Positions 7,426-15,175 are shown, counted from the first letter of the stretch. The stretch is 34,568 nt of DNA from an uncultured Clostridia bacterium (GCA_944391575.1 CALXUC010000016.1:1-34568); one strand, 5' to 3'. Program-made: numbers and translations. The notes: generated by a model from the sequence alone, not told the origin.

Positions 7426-7484
7426 ATTATACCATAGTATAGTTTCTCTTACAATAACAAAATTTTTATCTTTTTTCGACTTTT
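7426..7484 (-). promoter_or_regulatory. Promoter and upstream box of the 5832-7346 gene
   Basis: Minus strand: TTGTAA (7449-7454), 17-bp spacer, TATAAT (7426-7431). Directly upstream (7463-7484) lies a 22-nt box containing AAGTCGAAAAAAGATAAAA, found exactly in three other promoters here. Confidence 0.75.
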
Positions 7485-7539
7485 CTTATTTTTTATTGAA
7501 ATAATTTTATTTATATATTATAACAAGAGTTTGCCACTT

Positions 7540-7582
7540 TATAAAGTAAAATATCCCTCTAAAAAGTCTTAAAAAAGAGGGA
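7540..7582 (-). terminator. Terminator of the 7628-8470 gene
   Basis: TCCCTCT (7554-7560) pairs with AGAGGGA (7576-7582); flanking A/T bases extend the stem. On the minus strand a T-rich stretch follows. Confidence 0.55.
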
Positions 7583-7627
7583 CTTACCTTATATTTCTAG
7601 CTGTTTATTTATGTACGTACATTTTAT

Positions 7628-8470
7628 TTAGTATTCTATTTCTATATAGTTAACAGTATAATTTTTCTCGTCATTTTTTTGTATAACAACAATTGTATCG
7701 TCAGAATTTTTTATTACATTAACTACAATAAATATTATAATAGCTATTGCAATAATACCTACTAAACTACAAATTTTAATTAAATTCTGTTTTGCCATAT
7801 TTTCATTCGATTCCGTATCTGTTAATATATTATACTCTTTAAGTATATATCTACAAAAGTAAATGTATAACACCATAAGTATAATTAATAAAATTACAGA
7901 AATTATACTGTTTTGAAATCTAATGTCTTTAGCATAATCCGATATGCTGTTGCCACTGTAAGAAATAAGATCTCCGTATGTAATGAATTTTTCGGTTTGA
8001 AACCATTTATCAAAATAGTTTATTTTTGTTTCATGTCTGTAATAAGCATCTTCAGATATTTCGATATTTATGATATATGGGTTGCCCGAAACAGTACTCT
8101 TTATAAATTTACTTATTTCAGGATTACTTATTTCATCAACTCTTGAATTAACTTTTATTACATAATCACCCGTAAACATAAGAATTTTTAAAGTTGCAAG
8201 TAGTAGTAAAATTATTGAACAACTGAACAATATTGTTTTTACAATATTTCTTTTTTTCTTTATGTACTTTATTAAAAATATTATACCTAACCAAAATGAA
8301 GTAACTACATATGCAATAATTAAGTAAGGTATTTCGTAAATTAATATATAAAGAAATAGTTCAAAAATTCCTGCTCCTAACAGAGCAGTTCCAGCTGTAA
8401 GAATAATTAATGTAAATAAAGTTATCCATTTTAATGTTTTTATAATTGCTATTGTAAAATCTCTTTTCAT
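7628..8470 (-). CDS. Multi-spanning membrane protein, unknown
   Basis: A 280-residue protein. The ATG at 8470 is chosen because it has AAGGAAGGAAG nine nucleotides upstream and because the same MKRDFTIAIIKTL start survives in the duplicated stump at 5443-5496; the frame is open further upstream but without a site. Hydrophobic segments lie near residues 12-35, 38-60, 80-100, 185-203 and 235-255, with an outside domain (about 105-180) containing NPYIINIEISEDAYYRH. It follows 8505-9521 by about 34 bp and is probably cotranscribed. No family recognised; the pairing with a DUF4362-like protein is conserved within the duplication. Confidence 0.7.
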   Translation of the reverse strand: MKRDFTIAIIKTLKWITLFTLIILTAGTALLGAGIFELFLYILIYEIPYLIIAYVVTSFWLGIIFLIKYIKKKRNIVKTILFSCSIILLLLATLKILMFTGDYVIKVNSRVDEISNPEISKFIKSTVSGNPYIINIEISEDAYYRHETKINYFDKWFQTEKFITYGDLISYSGNSISDYAKDIRFQNSIISVILLIILMVLYIYFCRYILKEYNILTDTESNENMAKQNLIKICSLVGIIAIAIIIFIVVNVIKNSDDTIVVIQKNDEKNYTVNYIEIEY

Positions 8471-8504
8471 AAATAAAACTTCCTTCCTTAATTCTAAAGG
8501 TAGC

Positions 8505-9521
8505 TTATGCACTAGGTCTTTCATAAAGATTATAATATAAATCATTTAAGACGTTTATATCCATAGCAAGTTCTCCAATATACATATCTCTATTACCACC
8601 TAAAGTATGGTATTTTAAGATAGTATAGTTAGTATAAAAATAATCAACGCTTCCGCCATCCGAATAAGCTCCTTTAAATATCTTGCTTTCTTTAGCGTCT
8701 TTATTAGCTTTGTCTAAAATTTCTTCAACAGAAATTCTATTATTCAATAAAGCATCTCTTAAAGCAAATTTTTCGTTATTTATAATAATATTAACATCAC
8801 CATTATAAGAATAAATGTCATAATTGTATTTTGAATTTTCAGATTTTGATAAAATTAATTGTCTACCTTTAGAGGAATCGTTAATAAATTCTAACTTAAA
8901 ATTACTTTCAGTATCTTCAGGGATTTCAAAATAATTACATAAATAGATTGGCTCAGAATTATTATTAGGTACTAAATTAATTTTATAATATGTTTTAGCC
9001 CCTTCATTTACGATTGGAGTACTATCTACAATAAGTTTGTATTTTTTAGCATCATATTCATTCGTAACAATTTTTCTATCTTCTTCTGAAAAATCTCCAA
9101 ACCCTCTGTAATCATTTTTAACTATAAATTTATCTTTGTTAAATTCAATATCTTTTATAAAAGATTCTTTTTCATCACTACCATATTGTACAACTCTGAT
9201 TACATCTGGAATATTAGAATTAACATTCGCTATAAAACTATCTAATTCATCTTTATAATAAACTATAAAATCATTTGTTCCGCTATAAGAAATTTCAGAA
9301 CTTATTAATGTATAATAATTATTTTTTAGGCAACTCATTAAATCAAAATCATTACTAGTTAAATTTTCTAACGGAGTGTATTTTTCTGTAAAATTTGTAT
9401 TACCTTGTTCCACTTTATCTTTATTTGAGGTGCTTTCTATATATTTAAAAGAGATAATTCCAATAGAAACAATAATTATAACAATAGAAACAATTAATAA
9501 TATTTTTGGCATACTTTTCAT
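8505..9521 (-). CDS. Truncated paralogue of the membrane-anchored DUF4362-like protein
   Basis: A 338-residue protein with the same N-terminal membrane segment (residues 6-26) and DUF4362-like region (DFIVYYKDELDSFIANVNSN) as the 5832-7346 product. The two are nearly identical over long stretches such as SYNGDVNIIINNEKFALRDA. It stops at DLYYNLYERPSA, where the paralogue continues into its second domain, so the C-terminal 40 percent was lost by deletion just before the next gene. The start has AAAGGATG upstream. Its promoter is at 9601-9629. It may still be made as an anchored single-domain protein. Confidence 0.7.
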   Translation of the reverse strand: MKSMPKILLIVSIVIIIVSIGIISFKYIESTSNKDKVEQGNTNFTEKYTPLENLTSNDFDLMSCLKNNYYTLISSEISYSGTNDFIVYYKDELDSFIANVNSNIPDVIRVVQYGSDEKESFIKDIEFNKDKFIVKNDYRGFGDFSEEDRKIVTNEYDAKKYKLIVDSTPIVNEGAKTYYKINLVPNNNSEPIYLCNYFEIPEDTESNFKLEFINDSSKGRQLILSKSENSKYNYDIYSYNGDVNIIINNEKFALRDALLNNRISVEEILDKANKDAKESKIFKGAYSDGGSVDYFYTNYTILKYHTLGGNRDMYIGELAMDINVLNDLYYNLYERPSA

Positions 9522-9600
9522 AATAATTTCATCCTTTCTTATTTCATCTTAAAAGCATATATAAACTTTTAAAATAAAACTTACATAAATTTACAAAACA

Positions 9601-9659
9601 ATTATACCATAGTATAGTTTCTCTTACAATAACAAAATTTTTATCTTTTTTCGACTTTT
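9601..9659 (-). promoter_or_regulatory. Promoter and upstream box of the 8505-9521 gene
   Basis: Minus strand: TTGTAA (9624-9629), 17-bp spacer, TATAAT (9601-9606), with the shared 22-nt box at 9638-9659. About 170 bp of this flank is almost identical to 7346-7515. Confidence 0.75.
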
Positions 9660-9760
9660 CTTATTTTTTATTGAAATAATTTTATTTATATGTTATAGTA
9701 GGAATAAATTAGAAGTATTGTAGACAAGATTTTTAAGTGAAAAAAGGAGTGTTAGCAATT

Positions 9761-10579
9761 ATGAAAAAAACGTGGTTAATACTTATTTTAATAGTAGCAG
9801 TAATTATAATTTCTATAACAATATATTTTATAATGAATAATAGCACAACAAAAAACGTTCAAACTATGCCAGATTATATACATGTAAGTGATTTGTTGGA
9901 AAAAGCTAGTGAAAATACAACAGAAACAGACAAAGTACCATATGAGATACTTGTTCCATATGATTACAATGATGAAGATACACTTTACGAAATTTCAGAT
10001 TATATAATTATTGGAGAAGTAGAATCGATAGAGAAACAATATTGGGATTCAGATATGAAAGATACCGTAACTTTAGGAACAATTAAAGTCAAAAAAAGTT
10101 TTAAAGGAGATTTAAAAAAAGGTGAAGAAATTTCTTTTATAAGAGACGGTGGATTAATAACTATGGTTGAATTTGAAAATTCTTTAGAAGAAAGAAATTA
10201 TTATATACTTGAAGGTCTTTCTAAAGAAGAAAGAATAAAAAAATATGGACTTGATAAATATACAGAAGAAGAAAAAAACAGCACATATGTATTTGACGGA
10301 TCTGCAGGAGATATACCTGTGCAAGATGGTACAACTTATTTAATGTATTTAAACTATAATGAAGAATTGGAAAAATATGAAATAGAATATCATCAGTATG
10401 GATTAAGAGAAGTAGACACAAGTAAATTTATAATTAATTATGAAAATGCAGAAGTAAAAAATAATAATAGCGGTGCTTATGCCAAAATAAAATATGTATT
10501 ATCAGAAGAAGCACTGCAAAGAGATTTACTTAGTGAATCGTTCTTTAGAGTAGTAAGTATTATATTTGCTTTGTTGTAG
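9761..10579 (+). CDS. Membrane-anchored extracytoplasmic protein, unknown
   Basis: A 272-residue protein. The ATG at 9761 is preferred over an in-frame GTG at 9737 because AGGAG lies 11 nt before it and the membrane segment (residues 4-25) then starts normally. The outside part has a beta-rich region, DYIIIGEVESIEKQYWDS then GTIKVKKSFKGDLKKGEEIS, a pattern seen in secreted Firmicute proteins of unknown role, and a later segment TTYLMYLNYNEELEKYEIEY. It is divergent from the DUF4362-like gene and could belong to the same surface functions. A terminator follows. Confidence 0.65.
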   Translation: MKKTWLILILIVAVIIISITIYFIMNNSTTKNVQTMPDYIHVSDLLEKASENTTETDKVPYEILVPYDYNDEDTLYEISDYIIIGEVESIEKQYWDSDMKDTVTLGTIKVKKSFKGDLKKGEEISFIRDGGLITMVEFENSLEERNYYILEGLSKEERIKKYGLDKYTEEEKNSTYVFDGSAGDIPVQDGTTYLMYLNYNEELEKYEIEYHQYGLREVDTSKFIINYENAEVKNNNSGAYAKIKYVLSEEALQRDLLSESFFRVVSIIFALL

Positions 10580-10585
10580 TAAAAA

Positions 10586-10621
10586 AAACATCTCTAACAT
10601 CAGTTTCAGAGATGTTTTTTT
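10586..10621 (+). terminator. Intrinsic terminator
   Basis: AAACATCTCT (10586-10595) pairs with AGAGATGTTT (10608-10617); the T-run continues to 10621. Confidence 0.85.
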
Positions 10622-10644
10622 GCCTATTTTTCAACATTAATAAA

Positions 10645-10722
10645 AAAAGTCGAAAAAAGATAAAAAAAATTTACAAATTTATGCACCCATTTTGCATAAA
10701 AATGTTATCTAATATATATAAT
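10645..10722 (+). promoter_or_regulatory. Upstream promoter P1 with shared box
   Basis: The 22-nt box (10645-10666), TGCACCC then TTGCAT (10692-10697), and TATATA at 17 bp (or TATAAT at 10717-10722, 19 bp). The whole block is repeated at 10885-10961. Confidence 0.6.
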
Positions 10723-10725
10723 AGA

Positions 10726-10854
10726 AATTTAAATACAATTAAATTAAATTTTAGATGTATTTAAAATTTGCATAGCTTACTTAAAAAAAGAAAAAAGTAA
10801 GCGAACCCTCAAAAAATTGGAACCTATCGAAAAAAGATAGGTTCTTTATATTTT
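10726..10854 (+). ncRNA. Candidate small RNA or leader between two duplicate promoters
   Basis: From the expected start of P1 the RNA would be about 125 nt. It can fold as AATTTAAATAC with GTATTTAAAATT, then GCTTACTT/AAGTAAGC (10775-10802), then the terminator GAACCTATC/GATAGGTTC (10820-10844) with a T-rich tail. No ORF longer than six codons is inside. It would end before promoter P2 restarts transcription. It could be a free small RNA or simply a terminated leader. Confidence 0.5.
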
Positions 10855-10884
10855 AGTGCTTAATTATTTTAGTGCTAAATTATG

Positions 10885-10961
10885 AAAAGTCGAAAAAAGA
10901 TAAAAAAATTTTTAAAATTCAATGCACCCGTTTTGCATAAAAATATTATCTAATATATAAA
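10885..10961 (+). promoter_or_regulatory. Promoter P2 of the Spo0A-like gene, with shared box
   Basis: The 22-nt box (10885-10906), TGCACCC, TTGCAT (10933-10938), 17-bp spacer and TATAAA (10956-10961); about 80 percent identical to P1. Confidence 0.65.
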
Positions 10962-10987
10962 TACTTTTTAAATAAGGGGTGAACCTT

Positions 10988-11668
10988 TTGCTAAACATAG
11001 TAATAATAGATAGTAATATTAATTATGCAGTTAATTTAATGAATGAAATTAATAATAATTATATAAAAATAATAAAAATACTTAGTGATAAAAAAGAAGC
11101 TATAAAAGTATTAAACTCTTTAGATAATATAGATATTGTTTTAATGGAATATAATTTTATAAAAGAAATTTTTAGAAAGATAAAAAATAAAGAAAATTAT
11201 GAAAAAGCATTCATTATAATTGCTAATGAAGAAATAAGTAATATAAAAGATAACATGATATATTCAATTATATATAAAAATAATTTTAAAGAAATAGATA
11301 AAATAAAAGAATTGTTAAATCATAAAATTATGCTACAAGAAAATTTAAGTATAAGAGAAAAAATAATAAAAGAACTAAATTACTTAGGATATAATTTTTC
11401 ATATAAAGGAACGCAGTATTTAATAGAAGTAATCGAACATAAGGCTAATAATCCTAATCAAGAAAATTTAGAAAAAAACATATATCCTATAATATCTCAA
11501 AATTATAATAATACTATACATAATATAAAATGTGATATAAATCGTGCAAATAATATGATGTATTATGAATGTGACGCAAGCAAATTACAAGATTACTTTT
11601 CATTAAATAAAGATACTAAACCTAAAATAAAAACAGTAGTAAATACAATTATAGATAAAATATCGTAA
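10988..11668 (+). CDS. Spo0A-like protein with degenerate receiver domain
   Basis: A 226-residue protein in two parts. Residues 1-110 have the length and strand pattern of a response-regulator receiver (LNIVIIDSNINYAVNLMNEI), but the phosphoacceptor position reads VLMEYNF with Glu or no Asp, so phosphorylation is unlikely. Residues about 118-226 match the Spo0A C-terminal DNA-binding domain (IREKIIKELNYLGYNFSYKG, NTIHNIKCDINRA, KPKIKTVVNTIID). The TTG at 10988 is preferred because AAGGGGTG lies seven nucleotides upstream; an in-frame GTG at 10979 overlaps that site. It is therefore probably a constitutive or differently gated relative of Spo0A, placed before an ECF sigma operon. Confidence 0.75.
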   Translation: MLNIVIIDSNINYAVNLMNEINNNYIKIIKILSDKKEAIKVLNSLDNIDIVLMEYNFIKEIFRKIKNKENYEKAFIIIANEEISNIKDNMIYSIIYKNNFKEIDKIKELLNHKIMLQENLSIREKIIKELNYLGYNFSYKGTQYLIEVIEHKANNPNQENLEKNIYPIISQNYNNTIHNIKCDINRANNMMYYECDASKLQDYFSLNKDTKPKIKTVVNTIIDKIS

Positions 11669-11745
11669 AACTTATTATTTAAAAGTAGAATTTATACCCA
11701 AATTATGTTATAATAGATTACATAATGCAATATAGGAGGTATAAA

Positions 11746-12303
11746 ATGGAAGAACTAGAAGAGCTAGTATATAAAGCGCAAAACAAAGATATGGACTCCT
11801 TTGAAAAATTAATTCAAAATATACGAAGCGATTTATATAGAATAGCTCAAACAAGATTAGACGATATAGAAGATATTAACGATTCAATTCAAAACACATT
11901 ATTAATAGCATATAAATCAATAAAAAAATTAGAAGAACCGCAATATTTCAAAACGTGGATTATAAGAATTTTAATAAACGAATGCAATAACATATATATA
12001 AATAATAAAAAACGTTTAAAGTTATTTCAAAAATTAAAAAATAATAAAAACGTATTTCAAGATGATGCTAGTGATATTCATAAAATAGAAAATAAAATAG
12101 AATTGGAAAAAATATATAAAACATTAAGTTACGAAGAAAAAATATGTATAACGCTTTTTTATAATAGTAAATATACAATAAAAGAAATTTCAGAAATATT
12201 AAATACTAGTTCAAACACAATAAAAAGCAGAATAATGAGAGCAAAACAAAAAATAAGAAAATATTATGATGGAGGTGTTGAAAATGAAACAGCAAAAAAA
12301 TAG
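11746..12303 (+). CDS. ECF-type RNA polymerase sigma factor
   Basis: A 185-residue sigma-70 family factor of the extracytoplasmic-function group. Region 2 spans about residues 5-75 (DMDSFEKLIQNIRSDLYRIA, DINDSIQNTLLIAYKSIKKL, FKTWIIRILINECNN). Region 4 is at about 115-180, with the helix-turn-helix YTIKEISEILNTSSNTIKSR. The ATG at 11746 follows AGGAGG at 6 nt; an ATG 21 bp upstream lacks a site. TATAAT at 11709-11714 may be its -10 box, but no good -35 is visible. It overlaps the next gene by 20 nt, the usual sigma/anti-sigma arrangement. Confidence 0.88.
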   Translation: MEELEELVYKAQNKDMDSFEKLIQNIRSDLYRIAQTRLDDIEDINDSIQNTLLIAYKSIKKLEEPQYFKTWIIRILINECNNIYINNKKRLKLFQKLKNNKNVFQDDASDIHKIENKIELEKIYKTLSYEEKICITLFYNSKYTIKEISEILNTSSNTIKSRIMRAKQKIRKYYDGGVENETAKK

Positions 12304-13303
12304 TATGGACGAAATTGATAAAATGTTATACGAATATTTTGAAAACAATAAAGAAATACCAGAAGAAACTGCTAAAGTAATTGAAAACACATTCAAAAAG
12401 AAAAAAACTAAACATACGATGGTATTTAAATCAGTAGCAGCAGTTTGTACAGTATTTTTATTAACAACAGGAGCTGTATTTGCAAAGGATATAACAAAAT
12501 TTTTAAGTGAAATGTTTAATTTAACATCTATAGATTTAAAAAATGATAGTGTAGTAGATGCTATTGAAAATAAAGAATATATCCAAAATGTAGATATGGA
12601 ATATATAGAACTTAATGACGATTATAAAATTAAAGTAGATTACTTATTAGTAGATGATATAAACTTATATATGGTATTTAACTTATACTCAAAAAATAAT
12701 TTAAATGAAGATACTAGATTTTCAATATTAGATTTATTAATTACTGATGACAATGGTAATCATATATATGGTGGCCGAGCAGAAGGACAAGCAACTAAAA
12801 TTGTTTCTATGGGAGGTTGGAATAATATAAGCACTACAAATAATGAAATAAAAGAATTGTTTTTCCTTATGACAAACGGCATACCAGACACAGAAAATCT
12901 AAATATTAAATTTACTAAAATTGGATTATATGATTCAAAAAATCCGGGGATAAATAATATGGAGATAAATAGTAAATTTGATTATAATATAGAATTAATA
13001 GATAAATTTAAAAATAGAGAAAAAATAGAATATATTATACCAAATTTAGAAAATAGTGAATATAAAATAGAAAAATGTATAGCAACAGATACAGGATTAT
13101 ACTTATTATATAGAACACAAAATCCAAATTTAAAATTTGAGCTTTTAAATGTAACAAGCGAACAAAATTCTTTAGGGAGATTAAATTGTAACAATTTTTA
13201 TTTTATAACACAATTTCATATTCCTAAAGAAGAATTAGAAAATAATGAAAATCTTGAAATTATAGATTCAAATAACAATAAAATAATATTAAAAAAAATG
13301 TAG
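12284..13303 (+). CDS. Membrane anti-sigma factor, DUF4179-like
   Basis: A 339-residue protein starting inside the sigma gene, at the ATG behind GGAGGTGTTGAAA. Residues 1-45 are a short helical cytoplasmic part (DEIDKMLYEYFENNKEIPEE) that would hold the sigma factor. A membrane segment follows at 47-66, then a large outside domain beginning AKDITKFLSEMFNLTSIDLK and containing YIELNDDYKIKVDYLLVDDI. This is the architecture of DUF4179-type regulators next to Clostridial ECF sigma factors. Release of the sigma on an envelope signal is the known mode for the class; the signal is unknown. No zinc-binding HxxxCxxC motif is present. Confidence 0.8.
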   Translation: MKQQKNSMDEIDKMLYEYFENNKEIPEETAKVIENTFKKKKTKHTMVFKSVAAVCTVFLLTTGAVFAKDITKFLSEMFNLTSIDLKNDSVVDAIENKEYIQNVDMEYIELNDDYKIKVDYLLVDDINLYMVFNLYSKNNLNEDTRFSILDLLITDDNGNHIYGGRAEGQATKIVSMGGWNNISTTNNEIKELFFLMTNGIPDTENLNIKFTKIGLYDSKNPGINNMEINSKFDYNIELIDKFKNREKIEYIIPNLENSEYKIEKCIATDTGLYLLYRTQNPNLKFELLNVTSEQNSLGRLNCNNFYFITQFHIPKEELENNENLEIIDSNNNKIILKKM

Positions 13304-13341
13304 AATTATTAGTATTTATTTTACAATCCATTACATATCTA

Positions 13342-13522
13342 GGTCTTAAAATGTAAATTTTTGCAGAGTAAAACTATTCATAATAAAATGGAGTTAGAAG
13401 TTCTTAATATTTTTTACGGAAAGAGTTCAAGTTTACCTTGGAAGGGTGCCGTAAAAAATATTTAGAAATTCTACGAATATTTTATTTGATAGTTTACTCA
13501 AAAAAAATTACATTTTAAGACC
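13342..13522 (+). repeat. Family-2 giant hairpin repeat, copy A
   Basis: Fills the gap between two convergent genes. Nested stems: a perfect 15-bp arm GGTCTTAAAATGTAA (13342-13356 with 13508-13522), GAGTAAAACTAT with ATAGTTTACTC, and a 25-bp stem from TAGAAGTTCT to ACGG with mismatches. The apex is GGAAAGAGTTC-hairpin-GAAGGGTGCC, where the inner hairpin is CAAG-TTTAC-CTTG. The same apex with different stem bases occurs at 27432-27477. No ORF is present. Confidence 0.8.
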
Positions 13523-13535
13523 ATTGTGTGTATAA

Positions 13536-14318
13536 CTAAACCCCTACAGACATTGTTTCAGGTAATGTAGAACCACCATCAATTACAAAACCTTGTCCTG
13601 TGATATAAGAAGATTCATTACTTGCTAAAAATGCTGCAAGTTCTCCTAATTCTTCAATAGTTCCAAGTCTACCCATTGGTATTCCTTGTGCAATTCCTTT
13701 AACTACTGCATCTGGATTACTGCTATCAGAATCTTTAGCAATTCCTTCAACCATAGGTGTCATTATATATCCAGGTAAAATTGCATTAACACGTATTTCA
13801 CTTTTAATTAATTCAGCAGCAAGTCCTTTTGTAAAACCATAAACAGCAGCTTTAGTAGTAGCATAAGCAACTTCACCAGTATCAGCAACCATAGGACCTG
13901 TAACAGATGAAAGATTTACAATAGCGCCACCTTTTGGCATATGTGGCACAACTGCTTTAGACATATTCCATGTACCTTTAATATTAATATCAAAATGAAA
14001 ATCTCTAATCTCATCAGAAGTTTCAGCAAAAGGTGTTAATTTAGCAACACCTGCATTATTAACTAATATATCTATTTTCCCGTGTTTATTTATTACAGAA
14101 GTTACACATTCTTTAATTTTATTACTATCACGAATATCTACTAAATATCCGTCTACGTCAAATCCTTCGCTTTTTAATTTGTTAACAGTATCATTAACTT
14201 TATCAGAATAATCAAATATAGAAACTTTAGCTCCATATTTTAAAAATACTTTAACGATTCCTAAACCATTTCCCATGGCTCCGCCAGTTATAATGGCAAC
14301 TTTATCTTTTAATTTCAT
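13536..14318 (-). CDS. ucpA: SDR family oxidoreductase, UcpA-like
   Basis: A 260-residue short-chain dehydrogenase. The cofactor motif is AIITGGAMGNGLG (residues 8-20), followed by LVNNAGVAK and the catalytic Ser-Tyr-Lys in NLSSVTGPMVADTGEVAYATTK. The ending GQGFVIDGGSTLPETMSVGV and the segment FHFDINIKGTWNMSKAV are characteristic of UcpA-type proteins. It would oxidise or reduce an alcohol/ketone with NAD(P); the substrate is not known. The ATG at 14318 has AGGAGG six nucleotides upstream; an earlier TTG is not needed. It stands alone and is divergent from the cadmium operon. Confidence 0.85.
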   Translation of the reverse strand: MKLKDKVAIITGGAMGNGLGIVKVFLKYGAKVSIFDYSDKVNDTVNKLKSEGFDVDGYLVDIRDSNKIKECVTSVINKHGKIDILVNNAGVAKLTPFAETSDEIRDFHFDINIKGTWNMSKAVVPHMPKGGAIVNLSSVTGPMVADTGEVAYATTKAAVYGFTKGLAAELIKSEIRVNAILPGYIMTPMVEGIAKDSDSSNPDAVVKGIAQGIPMGRLGTIEELGELAAFLASNESSYITGQGFVIDGGSTLPETMSVGV

Positions 14319-14412
14319 ATACAACCTCCTAAAATTTATTTTAAGAAATTATATATAAAATCATAAGTTTTGTCAATGTAAAAAAATAATTAAAAAAATT
14401 TATAAAAAAGTA

Positions 14413-14473
14413 TTGACAAATGAGTACCCGTTCAACTATAATATAGTAAAGAAAAGTTGAACGAATATTCAAC
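14413..14473 (+). promoter_or_regulatory. cad operon promoter with ArsR/SmtB operator
   Basis: TTGACA (14413-14418), 18-bp spacer, TATAAT (14437-14442). Just downstream the dyad GTTGAACGAATATTCAAC (14456-14473) fits the TGAA-N6-TTCA type of site bound by ArsR/SmtB repressors, and a half-site CGTTCAAC overlaps the spacer. Autoregulation by the next gene is expected. Confidence 0.8.
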
Positions 14474-14506
14474 TAATATTAAAAACTAAAGGAGCTGAAA
14501 TAAAAT

Positions 14507-14866
14507 ATGTCAAAAAATGAATTTATATGTGATTGTAATGTAATACACAAAGACGTTGTGGAAAACACAATAAAAAGTATGCCAAAAGAATATACATTCA
14601 GTAAATTAGCGGAATTTTTTAAAATATTAGGAGATACTACTAGAGTAAAAATATTATTTACTTTAGATAAAAACGAAATGTGTGTATGTGACATTGCAAA
14701 TGTATTAGGAATGAGTAAATCTTCAATTTCACATCAATTAGGAACATTAAGAAGAAGTGGAATTGTTAAATGTAGAAAAGTTGGTAAAGAAGTTTTCTAC
14801 ATGTTAGATGATGAGCATGTACAACAAGTGTTTGAAATAGGTGTAGAACATATAGAACACAAGTGA
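14507..14866 (+). CDS. cadC: ArsR/SmtB metal-sensing repressor, CadC-like
   Basis: A 119-residue winged-helix repressor. The recognition helix is MSKSSISHQLGTLRRSGIVK. Metal ligands of the CadC type are visible: Cys8 and Cys10 in the N-terminal arm, Cys59 and Cys61 in the MCVCDI motif of helix 3, which together make the Cd/Pb/Zn site. The C-terminal helix has D102, H104, H115 and H118 for the second zinc site. It should leave the dyad at 14456-14473 when metal binds. GGAG precedes the ATG at about 8 nt. It leads the operon with the HMA protein and the P-type ATPase. Confidence 0.9.
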   Translation: MSKNEFICDCNVIHKDVVENTIKSMPKEYTFSKLAEFFKILGDTTRVKILFTLDKNEMCVCDIANVLGMSKSSISHQLGTLRRSGIVKCRKVGKEVFYMLDDEHVQQVFEIGVEHIEHK

Positions 14867-14953
14867 TTTATAAGTAAAATTAATGTAAATTATTATTAGA
14901 GCCTTTAATTTTTATCAAAGGCGAAAATATTTAAGAAAGGTATGTGATTTAAA

Positions 14954-15175
14954 ATGAAAAGTAAATTTAAAGTTAAAGGATTAGACTGTGCAAATTGTGC
15001 TGCAGAATTAGAAAGAGCAATACAAAAATTAGAGGGAGTGGTAAGTGCAAATATAAGTTTTATGACGGAAAGAATGGAATTAGAGCATGATGAAACAAAG
15101 AAAGAAGAAATTATTCAAAAAGTGAAAAAAGTTATAAAAAAAGAAGAACCGGATGTAACAATAGAGGAGGTTTAG
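14954..15175 (+). CDS. Stand-alone HMA metal-binding domain protein
   Basis: A 73-residue heavy-metal-associated domain with KVKGLDCANCAAELERAIQK: Cys12 and Cys15 form the CxxC site, preceded by Asp as in zinc/cadmium-type domains. The gene ends 13 bp before the ATPase, whose N-terminus lacks this domain, so the usual N-terminal HMA of CadA is here a separate polypeptide. It probably delivers metal to the pump or regulates it. The short hairpin GCCTTT/AAAGGC at 14901-14922 in the gap before it could influence processing. Confidence 0.85.
   Translation: MKSKFKVKGLDCANCAAELERAIQKLEGVVSANISFMTERMELEHDETKKEEIIQKVKKVIKKEEPDVTIEEV

Noticed and set aside
7913-8146. 77-codon plus-strand ORF inside the membrane gene
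   Set aside because: Shadow of the minus-strand gene, which has a ribosome site and a duplicated, conserved start.
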